Below are positions 7,849-15,960 of a DNA stretch of 55,110 nucleotides, one piece after another; the stretch's first letter is position 1; each line of letters opens with the position of its first letter. A program made the translations under genes and the position numbers. The notes under the pieces are model-generated. The model made no database searches, had not been told where the DNA came from, and saw nothing but the letters and a program-made list of their open reading frames with translations. The stretch comes from UBA2396 sp038042175 (lineage in GTDB: Bacteria; Planctomycetota; Phycisphaerae; Phycisphaerales; UBA1924), in contig CAYHQQ010000022.1 in the NCBI GenBank assembly GCA_964358855.1, forward strand, positions 1 to 55,110, written 5' to 3'.

Positions 7849-8391
7849 ATGGGTTGGTTCAAGAAGGCTGCCAAGACGCCGAATCAGTCGAATCGATGCG
7901 ACCACGCGTCGGGGGACGCCCTTTGTTTCGCTGCGGACGCGCCGTGGCGTGAGATACTGGGCGTCCCTCACGACGCGAAGATCGAGGACTATTCGGGCGG
8001 GGGCGGACGAGTGGACATGACGGGGGACATGTGCGTTGTGGATGGGAAGCACTTCTTTGTCCGGGGGCACATCGAGCTTCGTATTCTTGACACACAGGAC
8101 GTGTTCGCGTGGTCGGTCTGGTGTTCGCTGAGCCACGAGTCGTTCGAAATCGTGTCCGACCGGTGGACGACCATCGGCCGCGAGAACGATCCGCCGCGGT
8201 TTGGATGGCTCCAGACCGACCTGCCGGGCTACCCCGGCGGAACGCGGCACCTCAAGACGATGGTTCACCAACGAGAGGTTGGAGTTGTGCCGTGGATTGA
8301 GGTCGAACCGGGATCCCAGCTTGCAGAGGAGCAGGCGAAGGGGATCATGATCGAAAGGTGGCGGGAGTTGATCCGCGCCGCCAAGGGATGA
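7849..8391 (+). CDS. DUF2199 family protein
   Basis: 180-residue soluble protein matching the DUF2199 pattern: a short N-terminal Cys/His stretch (RCDHASGDALCFAADAPW), then MTGDMCVVDGKHFFVRGHIELRI, VFAWSVWCSLSHESFE, FGWLQTDLPGYPGGTRHLKTMVHQREVG and an ending LAEEQAKGIMIERWRELI. Function is unknown. Relatives often occur among stand-alone immunity-type genes, which agrees with its neighbours here. The N-terminal CxxCG knuckle usual for DUF2199 is degenerate (RCDHA). The ATG at 7849 is used; the longer frame upstream to 7747 overlaps the previous gene and lacks family features. Confidence 0.78.
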   Translation: MGWFKKAAKTPNQSNRCDHASGDALCFAADAPWREILGVPHDAKIEDYSGGGGRVDMTGDMCVVDGKHFFVRGHIELRILDTQDVFAWSVWCSLSHESFEIVSDRWTTIGRENDPPRFGWLQTDLPGYPGGTRHLKTMVHQREVGVVPWIEVEPGSQLAEEQAKGIMIERWRELIRAAKG

Positions 8392-8426
8392 TGGCTGCGC
8401 GGTGGTTTCTGCGTTGGAGATTGGGC

Positions 8427-8795
8427 ATGTTCGCATGGCTTCGACGAAAGAAAGACACCAAGCCGCTGCCGACGAGCGTAACGATTGAAGGGGAGCGGGT
8501 GCGGGTGTTTGCCGAAGGCGTGGAGATCGAGTCGTTTGTGTGGGATCAGGTCGAGCTGGTGGCCGCATGGAAGCAGGATTGTTGGGGTATGGATCGGATC
8601 TGGGTGGGCTTTGACTGCACCGATGCGGAGGAGCTGGTCTGCGTGCACGAGGAAATGGAGGGTTACCAGGCCCTTATTGATCAGATGCAGAGCAGGTGCA
8701 CGGGGCATCTCGCCGATTGGTGGAGCAAGGTGGCGTTTCCTGCGTTTGTGAAGAACCTCACCGTGGTGTGGCGCAGAGCGAAGAGCGAGACTTAG
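8427..8795 (+). CDS. Small protein with immunity-like features
   Basis: 122-residue soluble protein. The fold appears to be a strand-rich N-terminus (VTIEGERVRVFAEGVEIESFVWDQVELVAAWKQDCWGMDRIWVGFDC) followed by VCVHEEMEGYQALIDQM and a helical end. This layout of a small beta-sheet plus an EEMEGY helix is seen in several small immunity-type proteins that share genomic runs with DUF2199, but I cannot name the family. It lies 35 bases after the DUF2199 gene on the same strand and closes the run that begins at thiC. An upstream start at 8388 is possible. Confidence 0.65.
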   Translation: MFAWLRRKKDTKPLPTSVTIEGERVRVFAEGVEIESFVWDQVELVAAWKQDCWGMDRIWVGFDCTDAEELVCVHEEMEGYQALIDQMQSRCTGHLADWWSKVAFPAFVKNLTVVWRRAKSET

Positions 8796-8806
8796 AGCTT
8801 CGGGCG

Positions 8807-9343
8807 TCACGCCAGCTCGTCAATCACCGTCGGCCGATTCCAAAAAATGTAATCGCAGTCAATGGGCTCGCCGCCCAAATCCTTCACGAGCATGGCGACC
8901 TGCCCCCGGTGGTACCAGGCGTGGCCGAAGATCTGGGTGAGGAGGTCCATGAGGGGCCAGCGCCGGCGTTTGCCGTCGAAGCCCATCCACTGGACGTCGT
9001 TGTACGTGTCCTCGTCGGAGAGCGACGCGAGGTAGGTGACCCAGAGTGACTCGACGGCGGCCGTCGCGGCGGGGAGTTCTTCGAGTGTCGTGGGCGGGAA
9101 CCAGTCGGCGGGTTTGTTCTGGCAGATGCCCAGGCGGTGGAGCCACATGTGGCGGGCGGCCACCAGGTGGGCGGCTTTGCCGACGGCGCGGGTGAACTGC
9201 GCCGAGGTGCGGGCGGCGGCGGGGACCGACTCGAGCATGCGGATGACCTTGGCGTTGCAGTCGCGCTCGTAGTCGTAGAGGTGGCGGAAGCGGGCGATCA
9301 CGGAGATGGGGCGTGTCATGGGGAATGAGTTTGGGCTTGGCAT
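8807..9343 (-). CDS. DinB family protein (second paralogue)
   Basis: 178-residue helical-bundle protein. Helix 1 has RFRHLYDYERDCNAKVIRMLESV, helix 2 carries the metal-ligand histidine (HLVAARHMWLHRLGI) and the late helix has the typical HAWYHRGQVAMLVKDLGG, where two histidines complete the site. The HxxxHRGQ form is the most common DinB signature, so the assignment is firmer than for the paralogue at 3039. No substrate can be inferred. It converges with the small gene ending at 8795, only 11 bases apart, so the two transcripts probably overlap at their 3' ends. Confidence 0.88.
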   Translation of the reverse strand: MPSPNSFPMTRPISVIARFRHLYDYERDCNAKVIRMLESVPAAARTSAQFTRAVGKAAHLVAARHMWLHRLGICQNKPADWFPPTTLEELPAATAAVESLWVTYLASLSDEDTYNDVQWMGFDGKRRRWPLMDLLTQIFGHAWYHRGQVAMLVKDLGGEPIDCDYIFWNRPTVIDELA

Positions 9344-9410
9344 GACGCGAGTTTAGAGCGCTTCCCGGGCAGTGCACAACGATTCCCACGGTCGAACGGG
9401 GCAGGGGATG

Positions 9411-9428
9411 CCCACGCTCGCGCGTGGG
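9411..9428. repeat. Palindromic element upstream of methyltransferase gene
   Basis: CCCACGC-TCGC-GCGTGGG, a perfect 7-bp stem with a 4-base loop, about 55 bases before the methyltransferase start codon. It has the same general form as the other short palindromes in this window and may be a dispersed repeat or a leader hairpin. Confidence 0.45.
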
Positions 9429-9483
9429 GTTCGTTGCGATACACTGGGCGGATCAGATTGGCCCATCGCCCGGAGGTCAGACC

Positions 9484-10290
9484 ATGTCATCCCCCGTCGC
9501 CTTCACCGGTTCGGTTCCCAGGACCTATCACACGTACCTGGGCCCGATGATCTTCGACGATTACGCGCACGACATGGCGCGACGCCTCGCGGTGCGCGAG
9601 GGTGAGCGGGTGCTTGAGCTCGCGTGCGGGACGGGGATTGTGACGCGAGAGATCGTGAAGACACTGCCCAAGAGCGCCAAGCTCCTGGCGACGGATCTCA
9701 ACCAGGCGATGCTGGATGTCGCCAAGGTGGAGGTCGCGGACGACTATCGGGTGACGTATCAGGCCGTCGACGCGTGCGAGTTGCCGTTTGGCGATGGATC
9801 ATTCGAAGCGATCGCCTGCCAGTACGGGGTGATGTTCTTTCCCGACAAGGTGAAGGCGATGGCGGCCGCCAAGCGTGTGCTCGCGCCGGGCGGGCGGTAC
9901 ATCTTCAATGTGTGGGACTCGCTGGAGCACAATCCGATCCCGCGGGCGGTGCACGAGACGCTGGCGGCGATGTTCCCGGTGAATCCGATTCCGTTCCTGG
10001 CCAAGACGCCCTACGGGTATTCGGATCGAGCCGAGATCGAGCGTGTGGTGCAGGCGGGCGGCTTCGGCAAGTGCATGACCGAGACCGTGGGTTTCCCCTG
10101 CACAGCCCCGACGGCCCAGGACGCGGCCAAGGCGTGGTGTGAGGGAACACCGATCCTGGCGGCCCTCGCCGAGCGCGGCGTGAGCGACCCGACGCCGGTG
10201 CGCCAGGCGGTGGCGAAAGTGCTGGGCGAGAAGTTCGGGGAGCGCCCCTGCAAGTCGACGATGAGGGCGGTGGTCGTGACGGCGGGGTAG
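9484..10290 (+). CDS. Class I SAM-dependent methyltransferase
   Basis: 268-residue protein with the Rossmann methyltransferase motifs in order: motif I VLELACGTGIVTREI, motif II LLATDLNQAMLDVA, the acidic motif DACELPFGDGSFEAIACQYGVMFFPDK and the post-motif AKRVLAPGGRYIFNVWD. This is the UbiE/COQ5-type layout for small-molecule methylation. The C-terminal region (SDRAEIERVVQAGGF) is the usual alpha/beta cap. The methyl acceptor cannot be predicted. The gene stands alone. The ATG at 9484 follows GGAGG; an upstream in-frame start would add residues with no family match. Confidence 0.88.
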   Translation: MSSPVAFTGSVPRTYHTYLGPMIFDDYAHDMARRLAVREGERVLELACGTGIVTREIVKTLPKSAKLLATDLNQAMLDVAKVEVADDYRVTYQAVDACELPFGDGSFEAIACQYGVMFFPDKVKAMAAAKRVLAPGGRYIFNVWDSLEHNPIPRAVHETLAAMFPVNPIPFLAKTPYGYSDRAEIERVVQAGGFGKCMTETVGFPCTAPTAQDAAKAWCEGTPILAALAERGVSDPTPVRQAVAKVLGEKFGERPCKSTMRAVVVTAG

Positions 10291-10442
10291 CGACCGAGAC
10301 GGCCTCGAATGAACAGTTGTGCTCATCCGTCGATAACGGGGAGATTCGTGGAACCAGGGAATTGTTACTCAAGTGGAGCCGGGACGTGCGGAACAGACGT
10401 AAGGTGCGCGCCTGTACCCGTTTTGGTTGTTATGATTGCACC

Positions 10443-11000
10443 ATGGGCATCACGATCCACTACAGCGGGCGGGCGAGGAGTGTGGAGGCGGTTGGCGATG
10501 TGTTTGGCGCGGCCCAGGTGTACGCGGCCGCCCGGGAGTGGATGTTCGCGATCATCGATGATCCGTTTGGCGAGGCGGCGGATTGCGACTCCACGCCTGA
10601 ACTGTTTGAAGCGCCCGAGCGAGAGGTCCCGATTCGTGCCATGGTGATCCGCCCGCACGCGATGTGCGAGGCGATCCGTCTGGAGTTCGACCGGCTGCAC
10701 CGAATGGAGCAGGCGTTCACCAAGACGCAGTTCGCGCCCTTTGAGGTGCACGCGGCCGTGGTGGGCTTGCTGAGGGCGATCGAGCCGTATCTTGAATCAC
10801 TGGAGGTCATGGACGAGTCGGGGCTGTGGGAGACGGGGGATGAGGCTCGGGCGCGGGCCAGATTCGCCTGGCTTGGGCGAGCCATCGATGCGTTTGCGGA
10901 TCGGCTCGAGAGGCACGACATGGAAGAAGAGGGCAAGACGGCCCGGCCGGATGACGGCGGCAAGTCGAGAGTGAGGCCCGAGGATGAACCATGTGGGTGA
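10443..11000 (+). CDS. Hypothetical protein starting MGITIHYSGR
   Basis: 185-residue soluble protein, family not recognised. The opening MGITIHYSGRARSVEAV, followed by a helix and DDPFGEAAD, looks like the start of a small alpha/beta fold. The middle is helical (MCEAIRLEFDRLHRMEQAF) and the end is charged and low in complexity (RHDMEEEGKTARPDDGGKSRVRPEDEPCG). The ATG at 10443 is the natural start; an upstream extension lacks coding character. About 150 bases separate it from the methyltransferase gene, with nothing recognised there. It converges with the amidase gene. Confidence 0.6.
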   Translation: MGITIHYSGRARSVEAVGDVFGAAQVYAAAREWMFAIIDDPFGEAADCDSTPELFEAPEREVPIRAMVIRPHAMCEAIRLEFDRLHRMEQAFTKTQFAPFEVHAAVVGLLRAIEPYLESLEVMDESGLWETGDEARARARFAWLGRAIDAFADRLERHDMEEEGKTARPDDGGKSRVRPEDEPCG

Positions 11001-11065
11001 GAAGGTGAAGGATCACGGGTCTTGGATCTGAATGCTCAAGTTCAGAATCAAGAATCAGAGACGCG

Positions 11066-12763
11066 CTACAGGCTCGGCCTCTTGTGCCAGACATCCAGCG
11101 CCTTCTCAAGGGCCATGCCCAGCGTGCACAGCGTTCCTTCGTCGAAGAGGCGGCCCCACAGTGTGACGCCCCTTGGCGTGTTGTCGTCGCGGAAGCCGGC
11201 GCGCAGGGTGAGCTGTGGGTGCCCGGTGAAGTTGGTGATGAGGCAGAGGCTCGCGGCCTGGCTTGGGGCGAAGATCGTGTCGACCTTGGTGAAGCGCTCG
11301 GCCATCATCGACATCACGCGACGGCGGAACCGGTCGGCCTGCACGAATTCGATCGCGGGGATGAACCACGACTGGCGGAAAGTGTTGGGCCACGCGGCGT
11401 CGGCCTGCCACTTGAGCGTGTCGTCGGCGTTGGTGCGCGTGAGTTCCTCGAATGCGGCGGCGGCCTCGGTCTGCAGGATCGGGAGGAGGCACGGGTAGGG
11501 CCAGTCGGGGAGGTCGATCTCGACGAGTTCGACGCCCAGCGATTTCATGACGTCGAGGGCGTGGGCGTCGACGGGGCTTGGGCGCTGGCCCTGGAACCAC
11601 CTTGGGTTGTAACCGACCTTGATGTTCTTGAGGGTGCGAGTGGCGTCGAACGAGTAGGGCATCGCGATCGACGAAGGGTCGGCGTTGTCGTGACCCTGGA
11701 TAACGCCCAGGACGATGGCCGCGTCTTCGACGCTGCGACAGATGGGACCAACTTTGTCGAGGGACCAACACAGGGCCATGGCGCCCGCGCGGGAGACACG
11801 CCCGAAGGTGGGGCGAAGCCCCGTGGTGCCGCAGACCATTGAGGGGGACATGATCGAGCCGTAGGTCTCGGTGCCGATGGAGAACCCGACGCACCCGGCG
11901 GCGGTGGTGGCGGCCGAGCCTGCGCTTGAGCCGCTGGAGCCCTGCTTGGGGTTCCAGGGGTTGTTGGTTCGGGCGTCGAACCAGATGTCACCATAAGCAA
12001 GGGCGCCCAGCGAGGTCTTGGCGACGAGCACGGCGCCGGCGTCGTTGAGTTTCCTGATGACGGTCGCGTCGGTGGTGGGGACGCGGTTCTTCCACGGCTC
12101 GGCGCCCCAGGTGGTGGTGATGCCGGCGGTGTCGAGGAGGTCCTTGGCGCCGTAGGGAATGCCGTGGAGCGGGCCGCGGTAGTGGTTGGCGGCGATCTCG
12201 GCGTCGGCCTGCTTGGCGCGCTGGCGAGCGTGGTCTTCGGTGAGTGTGATGATGGCGCGAAGGACCGAGTCGGTGCGCTTGAGGCGGGTGAGGTAGAGGT
12301 CGGTGAGGCGAGTGCTCGTAAGCTGGCGGGATTCGATCCAACGTGAGAGGTGGGTCAGGGGTGCGAAGGCGATGTCGTCGTCGCCGGCCGGGAGCGGCGG
12401 CGCGCTGTTGCTGCGGACGATCGGCTTGGCGGGTGTCGTGTCGAAGGACATGCCCGGCAGGCGCGGGTCGAACGTCGATGCCGGTGCGAGGTCGTTTGGG
12501 AGGAAGCCGACTTTCTGGCGCGCGCGGAGGAGTTGGACTTGCTCGGGAATGGTGCGGCTGAGTTGCTCGCGCTCTTTGGCGGTGAGGTCGATGCCGGCGA
12601 GCTTCTCGGCCTGCGCGATGGTGTCGGGCGTGATCGCGCCCGATGCCGGTGGCTCGGGTGCCTTGGGTTGATCGGCGCGGACGCGGGAGGGAATGGCAAC
12701 CGACGCACCAAGGGCGGCGGACGTAGCGAGGAACGTGCGGCGGGAGGGCGTTGGGGTGGGCAT
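11066..12763 (-). CDS. Secreted amidase (amidase signature family, Tat signal)
   Basis: 565-residue hydrolase exported folded by the Tat system: the N-terminus PSRRTFLATSAALGAS holds the twin arginine. The catalytic core shows the amidase-signature triad: Lys in HGIPYGAKDLLDT, and two serines in the Gly/Ser-rich GSSGSSAGSAATTAAG stretch. The GVLVAKTSLGALAYG block precedes it and CGTTGLRPTFGRVSRAG follows. Such enzymes hydrolyse or transfer amides; the acceptor is unknown. About 120 residues between the Tat signal and the core are extra compared with GatA. It is clearly not GatA, since it is secreted and has no gatB or gatC nearby. Confidence 0.92.
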   Translation of the reverse strand: MPTPTPSRRTFLATSAALGASVAIPSRVRADQPKAPEPPASGAITPDTIAQAEKLAGIDLTAKEREQLSRTIPEQVQLLRARQKVGFLPNDLAPASTFDPRLPGMSFDTTPAKPIVRSNSAPPLPAGDDDIAFAPLTHLSRWIESRQLTSTRLTDLYLTRLKRTDSVLRAIITLTEDHARQRAKQADAEIAANHYRGPLHGIPYGAKDLLDTAGITTTWGAEPWKNRVPTTDATVIRKLNDAGAVLVAKTSLGALAYGDIWFDARTNNPWNPKQGSSGSSAGSAATTAAGCVGFSIGTETYGSIMSPSMVCGTTGLRPTFGRVSRAGAMALCWSLDKVGPICRSVEDAAIVLGVIQGHDNADPSSIAMPYSFDATRTLKNIKVGYNPRWFQGQRPSPVDAHALDVMKSLGVELVEIDLPDWPYPCLLPILQTEAAAAFEELTRTNADDTLKWQADAAWPNTFRQSWFIPAIEFVQADRFRRRVMSMMAERFTKVDTIFAPSQAASLCLITNFTGHPQLTLRAGFRDDNTPRGVTLWGRLFDEGTLCTLGMALEKALDVWHKRPSL

Positions 12764-12861
12764 GTGCGCAGAATACCCAACATGGGTCGGACGGACATGC
12801 CCACAGACTCTCGCCGCTGGCGGATGGGCCGGAGATTGCTGGGAGGGCCCAGAATCCGCCC

Positions 12862-13287
12862 TCAGCTCGGCTTCACCGTGAGCGTGATCTTCGAACCAGA
12901 CAGGGCCTTGGAGACCGGGCAGGTCGCCTTGGCGGTCTCGGCGTGCTTCAGGAACGCTGCGGCATCGAGGCCGGGGACGGAGCCTTCGAGTTCGAGTTCG
13001 ATGAGGGGGATGGCGAAGCCGGGGCCGTCTTTTTCGAGGTGGACCTTGGCGGTGGTCTTGAGGCGATCGGCGGTGAATCCGGCGGCGCCGAGCAGGGCCG
13101 AGAGCTGCATGGTGAAGCAGCCGGCGTGAGCGGCGGCGATGAGTTCCTCAGGGTTGGTCCCTTTCCCATCGGCGGTGCGGGCGCGGAAGTCGTAGGGGGC
13201 GTCGAGCGTGCCGCTCTGGACCTTGATGTGGCCCTTGCCCTCGGTGAGGTTGCCCTTCCATTCGGCCTGTGCGGTGCGTGCTGGCAT
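12862..13287 (-). CDS. OsmC family peroxiredoxin
   Basis: 141-residue OsmC-type thiol peroxidase for organic hydroperoxides. The protein has NPEELIAAAHAGCFTMQLSALL, which carries the first catalytic cysteine, and TAKATCPVSKALSG, which carries the second, about 65 residues apart as usual. The N-terminal AEWKGNLTEGKGHIKVQSG strand is also typical. Length matches the family. It is divergent from the GNAT gene at 13401, with a 113-base shared regulatory region, and could be induced by peroxide or osmotic stress as in relatives, though no regulator site is recognised. Confidence 0.93.
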   Translation of the reverse strand: MPARTAQAEWKGNLTEGKGHIKVQSGTLDAPYDFRARTADGKGTNPEELIAAAHAGCFTMQLSALLGAAGFTADRLKTTAKVHLEKDGPGFAIPLIELELEGSVPGLDAAAFLKHAETAKATCPVSKALSGSKITLTVKPS

Positions 13288-13400
13288 GGTTGTCCTTTCG
13301 AGGTCTGCGCTCGCGGGAGATCATCGAACTTCGTCACTCGCACGAGCAAGGGTGAACTATACAGGCGCGACTGCCCGCGAGGCGAGCGGTAGAATTGGGC

Positions 13401-14267
13401 ATGAGCATCACCATCAGGCCTGTTCGCGCGGACGATATCCCGACGCTCGCGGAGATCTGCTTTGAGGCGTTCGGCACGCTGCAGGATCGGCACGGCGTGG
13501 AGCGGGACTTTGATTCGGTCCAGACCGCGGGGATGGTGGTGGGAATGTTCGCGTCGCGTCCGGACTTTGCGGGGTTTGTCGCCCAGGACGGGTCGGGACG
13601 GGTGCTGGGGTCGAACTTTCTGCAGATGTCGGACGCGGTAGCGGGCGTGGGCCCCATCACGATCAGGCCGGGGGAGCAGTCGCGGGGTGTGGGGCGAGAG
13701 CTGATGGAGGCGGTGCTCGACGAGGCGAGGCGGCGCGGGATCGAGCGGGTGCGGCTGCAGCAGGAAGCGATCAACACGGCGTCGCTTTCGCTCTACACGA
13801 AACTGGGCTTTGACTGGCGGGCGGCGTGCTCGCTGATGCGACTGGCGCCGGGGGCGAGGGAGGACGCGCGGATGCGTCCTGTGACGGAGGCGGATCTGGG
13901 TTCGATCGGGGAGATTTCTGAGCGCCAGTACGGGCACTCGCGGGTGAACGAGGTGCGCGGCTTTCTGGCGATCGGGCTCCCGGGTTTTGTGCTGCGTCGA
14001 GAGGGCGGGGGAGATGTCGGGTACTACTTCGCGGGCTTTCTGGGGCACGGGTTCGCACAGACGCCGGAGGACCTGGCGGATCTGGTGGTGTTCACGGCGA
14101 GGCACTCGCCGCCGGCGATCATGAAGGCGATTGTGCCGCTTGGGCAACACGAGTTGCACAGGCGGCTCCTGGAGCGCGGGTGTCGAACGTTGAAGTTGTT
14201 CAACTACATGACGGTTGGGCCCTGGGAAGAGCCGCGGGGAGCCTGGATTCCCAGCGTGGGGATGTGA
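13401..14267 (+). CDS. Double GNAT-domain N-acetyltransferase
   Basis: 288-residue protein with a clear N-terminal GNAT domain (ITIRPVRADDIPTLAEICFEAF; acetyl-CoA loop RPGEQSRGVGRELMEAVLDEARRRG, then INTASLSLYTKLGFD). A second, more degenerate GNAT-like half starts at about residue 155 (MRPVTEADLGSIGEISERQYGH). Only the first half keeps the Q/RxxGxG/A acetyl-CoA motif, so the second probably contributes structure or substrate binding. The substrate is unknown. The ATG at 13401 is chosen over an upstream TTG. It is followed by the VOC gene after 45 bases. Confidence 0.85.
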   Translation: MSITIRPVRADDIPTLAEICFEAFGTLQDRHGVERDFDSVQTAGMVVGMFASRPDFAGFVAQDGSGRVLGSNFLQMSDAVAGVGPITIRPGEQSRGVGRELMEAVLDEARRRGIERVRLQQEAINTASLSLYTKLGFDWRAACSLMRLAPGAREDARMRPVTEADLGSIGEISERQYGHSRVNEVRGFLAIGLPGFVLRREGGGDVGYYFAGFLGHGFAQTPEDLADLVVFTARHSPPAIMKAIVPLGQHELHRRLLERGCRTLKLFNYMTVGPWEEPRGAWIPSVGM

Positions 14268-14312
14268 CGCCCCGGGTTTGTGGCAAGGTGAACGGGTGAT
14301 GGAGGGACGAGC

Positions 14313-14708
14313 GTGCGGATCGCGATGTTCACGGTGACGGTGCGGGAGTATGACGAGGCGATTGCGTTTTACGTCGGGAAGTTGGGGTTCGAGCTGCTTG
14401 AGGACACCGACCTGGGTGCGGGCAAGCGGTGGGTGCGGATCGCACCGGCGGGATCGGGTGAGAAAGGGGCGGGCGTGCTGCTGGCCAAGGCTGTGACGCC
14501 AGAGCAGCTCGCGAGCGTCGGCAATCAGACGGGCGGGCGGGTCTTCGTGTTCATCGAGACCGATGATTTCTGGCGAGACTTCCGGGCGATGGTGGATCGC
14601 GGCGTGGTGTTTGTGAGAGAGCCGCGTGAGGAGAAGTATGGGATGGTGGCGGTGTTTGAGGACTTGTATGGGAACAGGTTTGATCTGATCGGGCCGGGGC
14701 GCACATGA
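14313..14708 (+). CDS. VOC-superfamily (glyoxalase-like) protein
   Basis: 131-residue protein of the vicinal-oxygen-chelate fold with two beta-alpha-beta-beta-beta halves: MRIAMFTVTVREYDEAIAFYVGKLGFELLED and FVFIETDDFWRDFRAMVDRGVVFVREPREEKYGMVAVFEDLYGNRFDLIGP. The GNRFDLI ending is typical. Start is a GTG at 14313. The usual metal-binding His of glyoxalase I is not in place in the first strand (MFTVTV), so a true glyoxalase role is doubtful; bleomycin-resistance-like or unknown activity is possible. Confidence 0.85.
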   Translation: MRIAMFTVTVREYDEAIAFYVGKLGFELLEDTDLGAGKRWVRIAPAGSGEKGAGVLLAKAVTPEQLASVGNQTGGRVFVFIETDDFWRDFRAMVDRGVVFVREPREEKYGMVAVFEDLYGNRFDLIGPGRT

Positions 14709-14745
14709 ACGTGGGACGTTGCTGCGGATGGGATTACCATCCGGA

Positions 14746-15258
14746 ATGGACAATCTGCGGCTTGGAATCGTGGCGGTAGACCCTCGCGGGGCGGAAGCGG
14801 CGGGGCTGATTGCGATGTTGTCGTTAGATATCGCGGCTCGGTATGACCACAAGGACGATGGGTCGGGTGGTTTTTCGCCGGAGGATGTGCTGGTCCCGCG
14901 GGCGGCGTTTCTGGTGGGGCGAGTTGGCGGCGAGGCGGCGGCGTGCGGGGCGTACAGGCCTTTCTCGGCGGATGAGCCGCTGGTGACGGAGATCAAGCGG
15001 ATGTACGTTCGTCCGGAATTTCGCGGGCGGGGGTATTCCGCGGCGATCCTGGCGGAGCTTGAGCGGCGGGCGATCTTGGACGGGTACCGGGCGGTGCGCC
15101 TCGAGACGGCGTATCGGCAAGCGGAGGCCCTGGGGTTGTACCAGTCGCGCGGGTACGTGCGGATCGAGAACTACGGAAAGTACGCCGGGCACGTCGAGCA
15201 CCTGTGCTTTGAGAAGGCATTGGGCGCGACCGTGCCCAACGATCATCGGCGCACCTGA
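14746..15258 (+). CDS. GNAT family N-acetyltransferase
   Basis: 170-residue single GNAT domain. The order is AAFLVGRVGGEAAACGAYRPF, then VTEIKRMYVRPEFRGRGYSAAILAELERRAILDGYRAVRLETAYRQAEALGLYQSRGYVRI. It contains the acetyl-CoA loop R-G-R-G-Y and the closing ALGLYQSRGY strand-helix. The substrate is unknown. The ATG at 14746 is preferred since an upstream TTG adds residues without family support. It ends 48 bases from a convergent membrane-protein gene. Confidence 0.9.
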   Translation: MDNLRLGIVAVDPRGAEAAGLIAMLSLDIAARYDHKDDGSGGFSPEDVLVPRAAFLVGRVGGEAAACGAYRPFSADEPLVTEIKRMYVRPEFRGRGYSAAILAELERRAILDGYRAVRLETAYRQAEALGLYQSRGYVRIENYGKYAGHVEHLCFEKALGATVPNDHRRT

Positions 15259-15306
15259 TCGGCGTGCGCCGGGTCGCTGAGCATGGGGTGACCGTTCTGT
15301 GCGGGC

Positions 15307-15882
15307 TCAGGCCTGCGCTGGGACGGGTATGGGTTTGCCGACGATAAAGCTCATGGCAATGCCCGCGGCGAGCCAACCGACGGTCTGCTCCAGGAGGCTG
15401 GACAGGAGCACCGGAGTGGGGAAGTTGTACCAGTTCCAGTACGAGACATCGATGCTGAGCCAGGCGAAGAGGCCCATGAAAAGCCCGACCGGGATGCCGC
15501 GGCGTGCTCCGCCGGTGACGGCGATGAGCGTTGCGGCGAAGAAAGCGGCGGCGATATTCGAGCCGAGCTCAAAGCCGAGGAGCTTGGGCATGTTCTTCTC
15601 GCCGCCGACGGGCTTGTAGATGAGGATTCCAGCGGGGCTGGTCTTGTACTTCTCCACATAGGCTTTCCACTCGTCCGCGGAGAGCTTGGCTTCCATGCCC
15701 GGGAAGAAGTAGAAGCCCGGCTCGTGGATCGCGTCCTTCATGGCCGGCAGAAGGGTTGTCTCGGCGGGAAGGCTCTTGATCCCGGCCTTGCCGATGGGCA
15801 AGAGCTCGTGGACGCAAAAACCCCACATGAACATGATGATGCCGCCGACGATGGCGGCCAGGAGAATGCGTGCAAACTTCAT
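15307..15882 (-). CDS. Multi-pass membrane protein, unknown function
   Basis: 191-residue inner-membrane protein with a helix at the N-terminus (about residues 5-28), an exposed loop of roughly 70 residues containing GFYFFPGME and WKAYVEKYKTSPAGILIY, and three further helices (about 105-180), including the aromatic-rich LSIDVSYWNWYNFPTPVLLSSLLEQT. The family is not recognised with certainty. It is encoded 78 bases after the M16 peptidase gene on the same strand and may be the last cistron of that operon. Confidence 0.75.
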   Translation of the reverse strand: MKFARILLAAIVGGIIMFMWGFCVHELLPIGKAGIKSLPAETTLLPAMKDAIHEPGFYFFPGMEAKLSADEWKAYVEKYKTSPAGILIYKPVGGEKNMPKLLGFELGSNIAAAFFAATLIAVTGGARRGIPVGLFMGLFAWLSIDVSYWNWYNFPTPVLLSSLLEQTVGWLAAGIAMSFIVGKPIPVPAQA

Positions 15883-15960
15883 CGATAGTCCCTTCGAGAG
15901 TGTTCACCGCTCCGGAGGAAACGTACCAAAGTGGTGCGATGCAGGTGTGGCGTCAGTGCA

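Noticed and set aside
12948..14996. Long minus-strand frame of about 680 codons
   Set aside because: It overlaps OsmC in a different frame and runs antisense to the GNAT and VOC genes; low-complexity Arg/Pro/Ser content marks it as a shadow.
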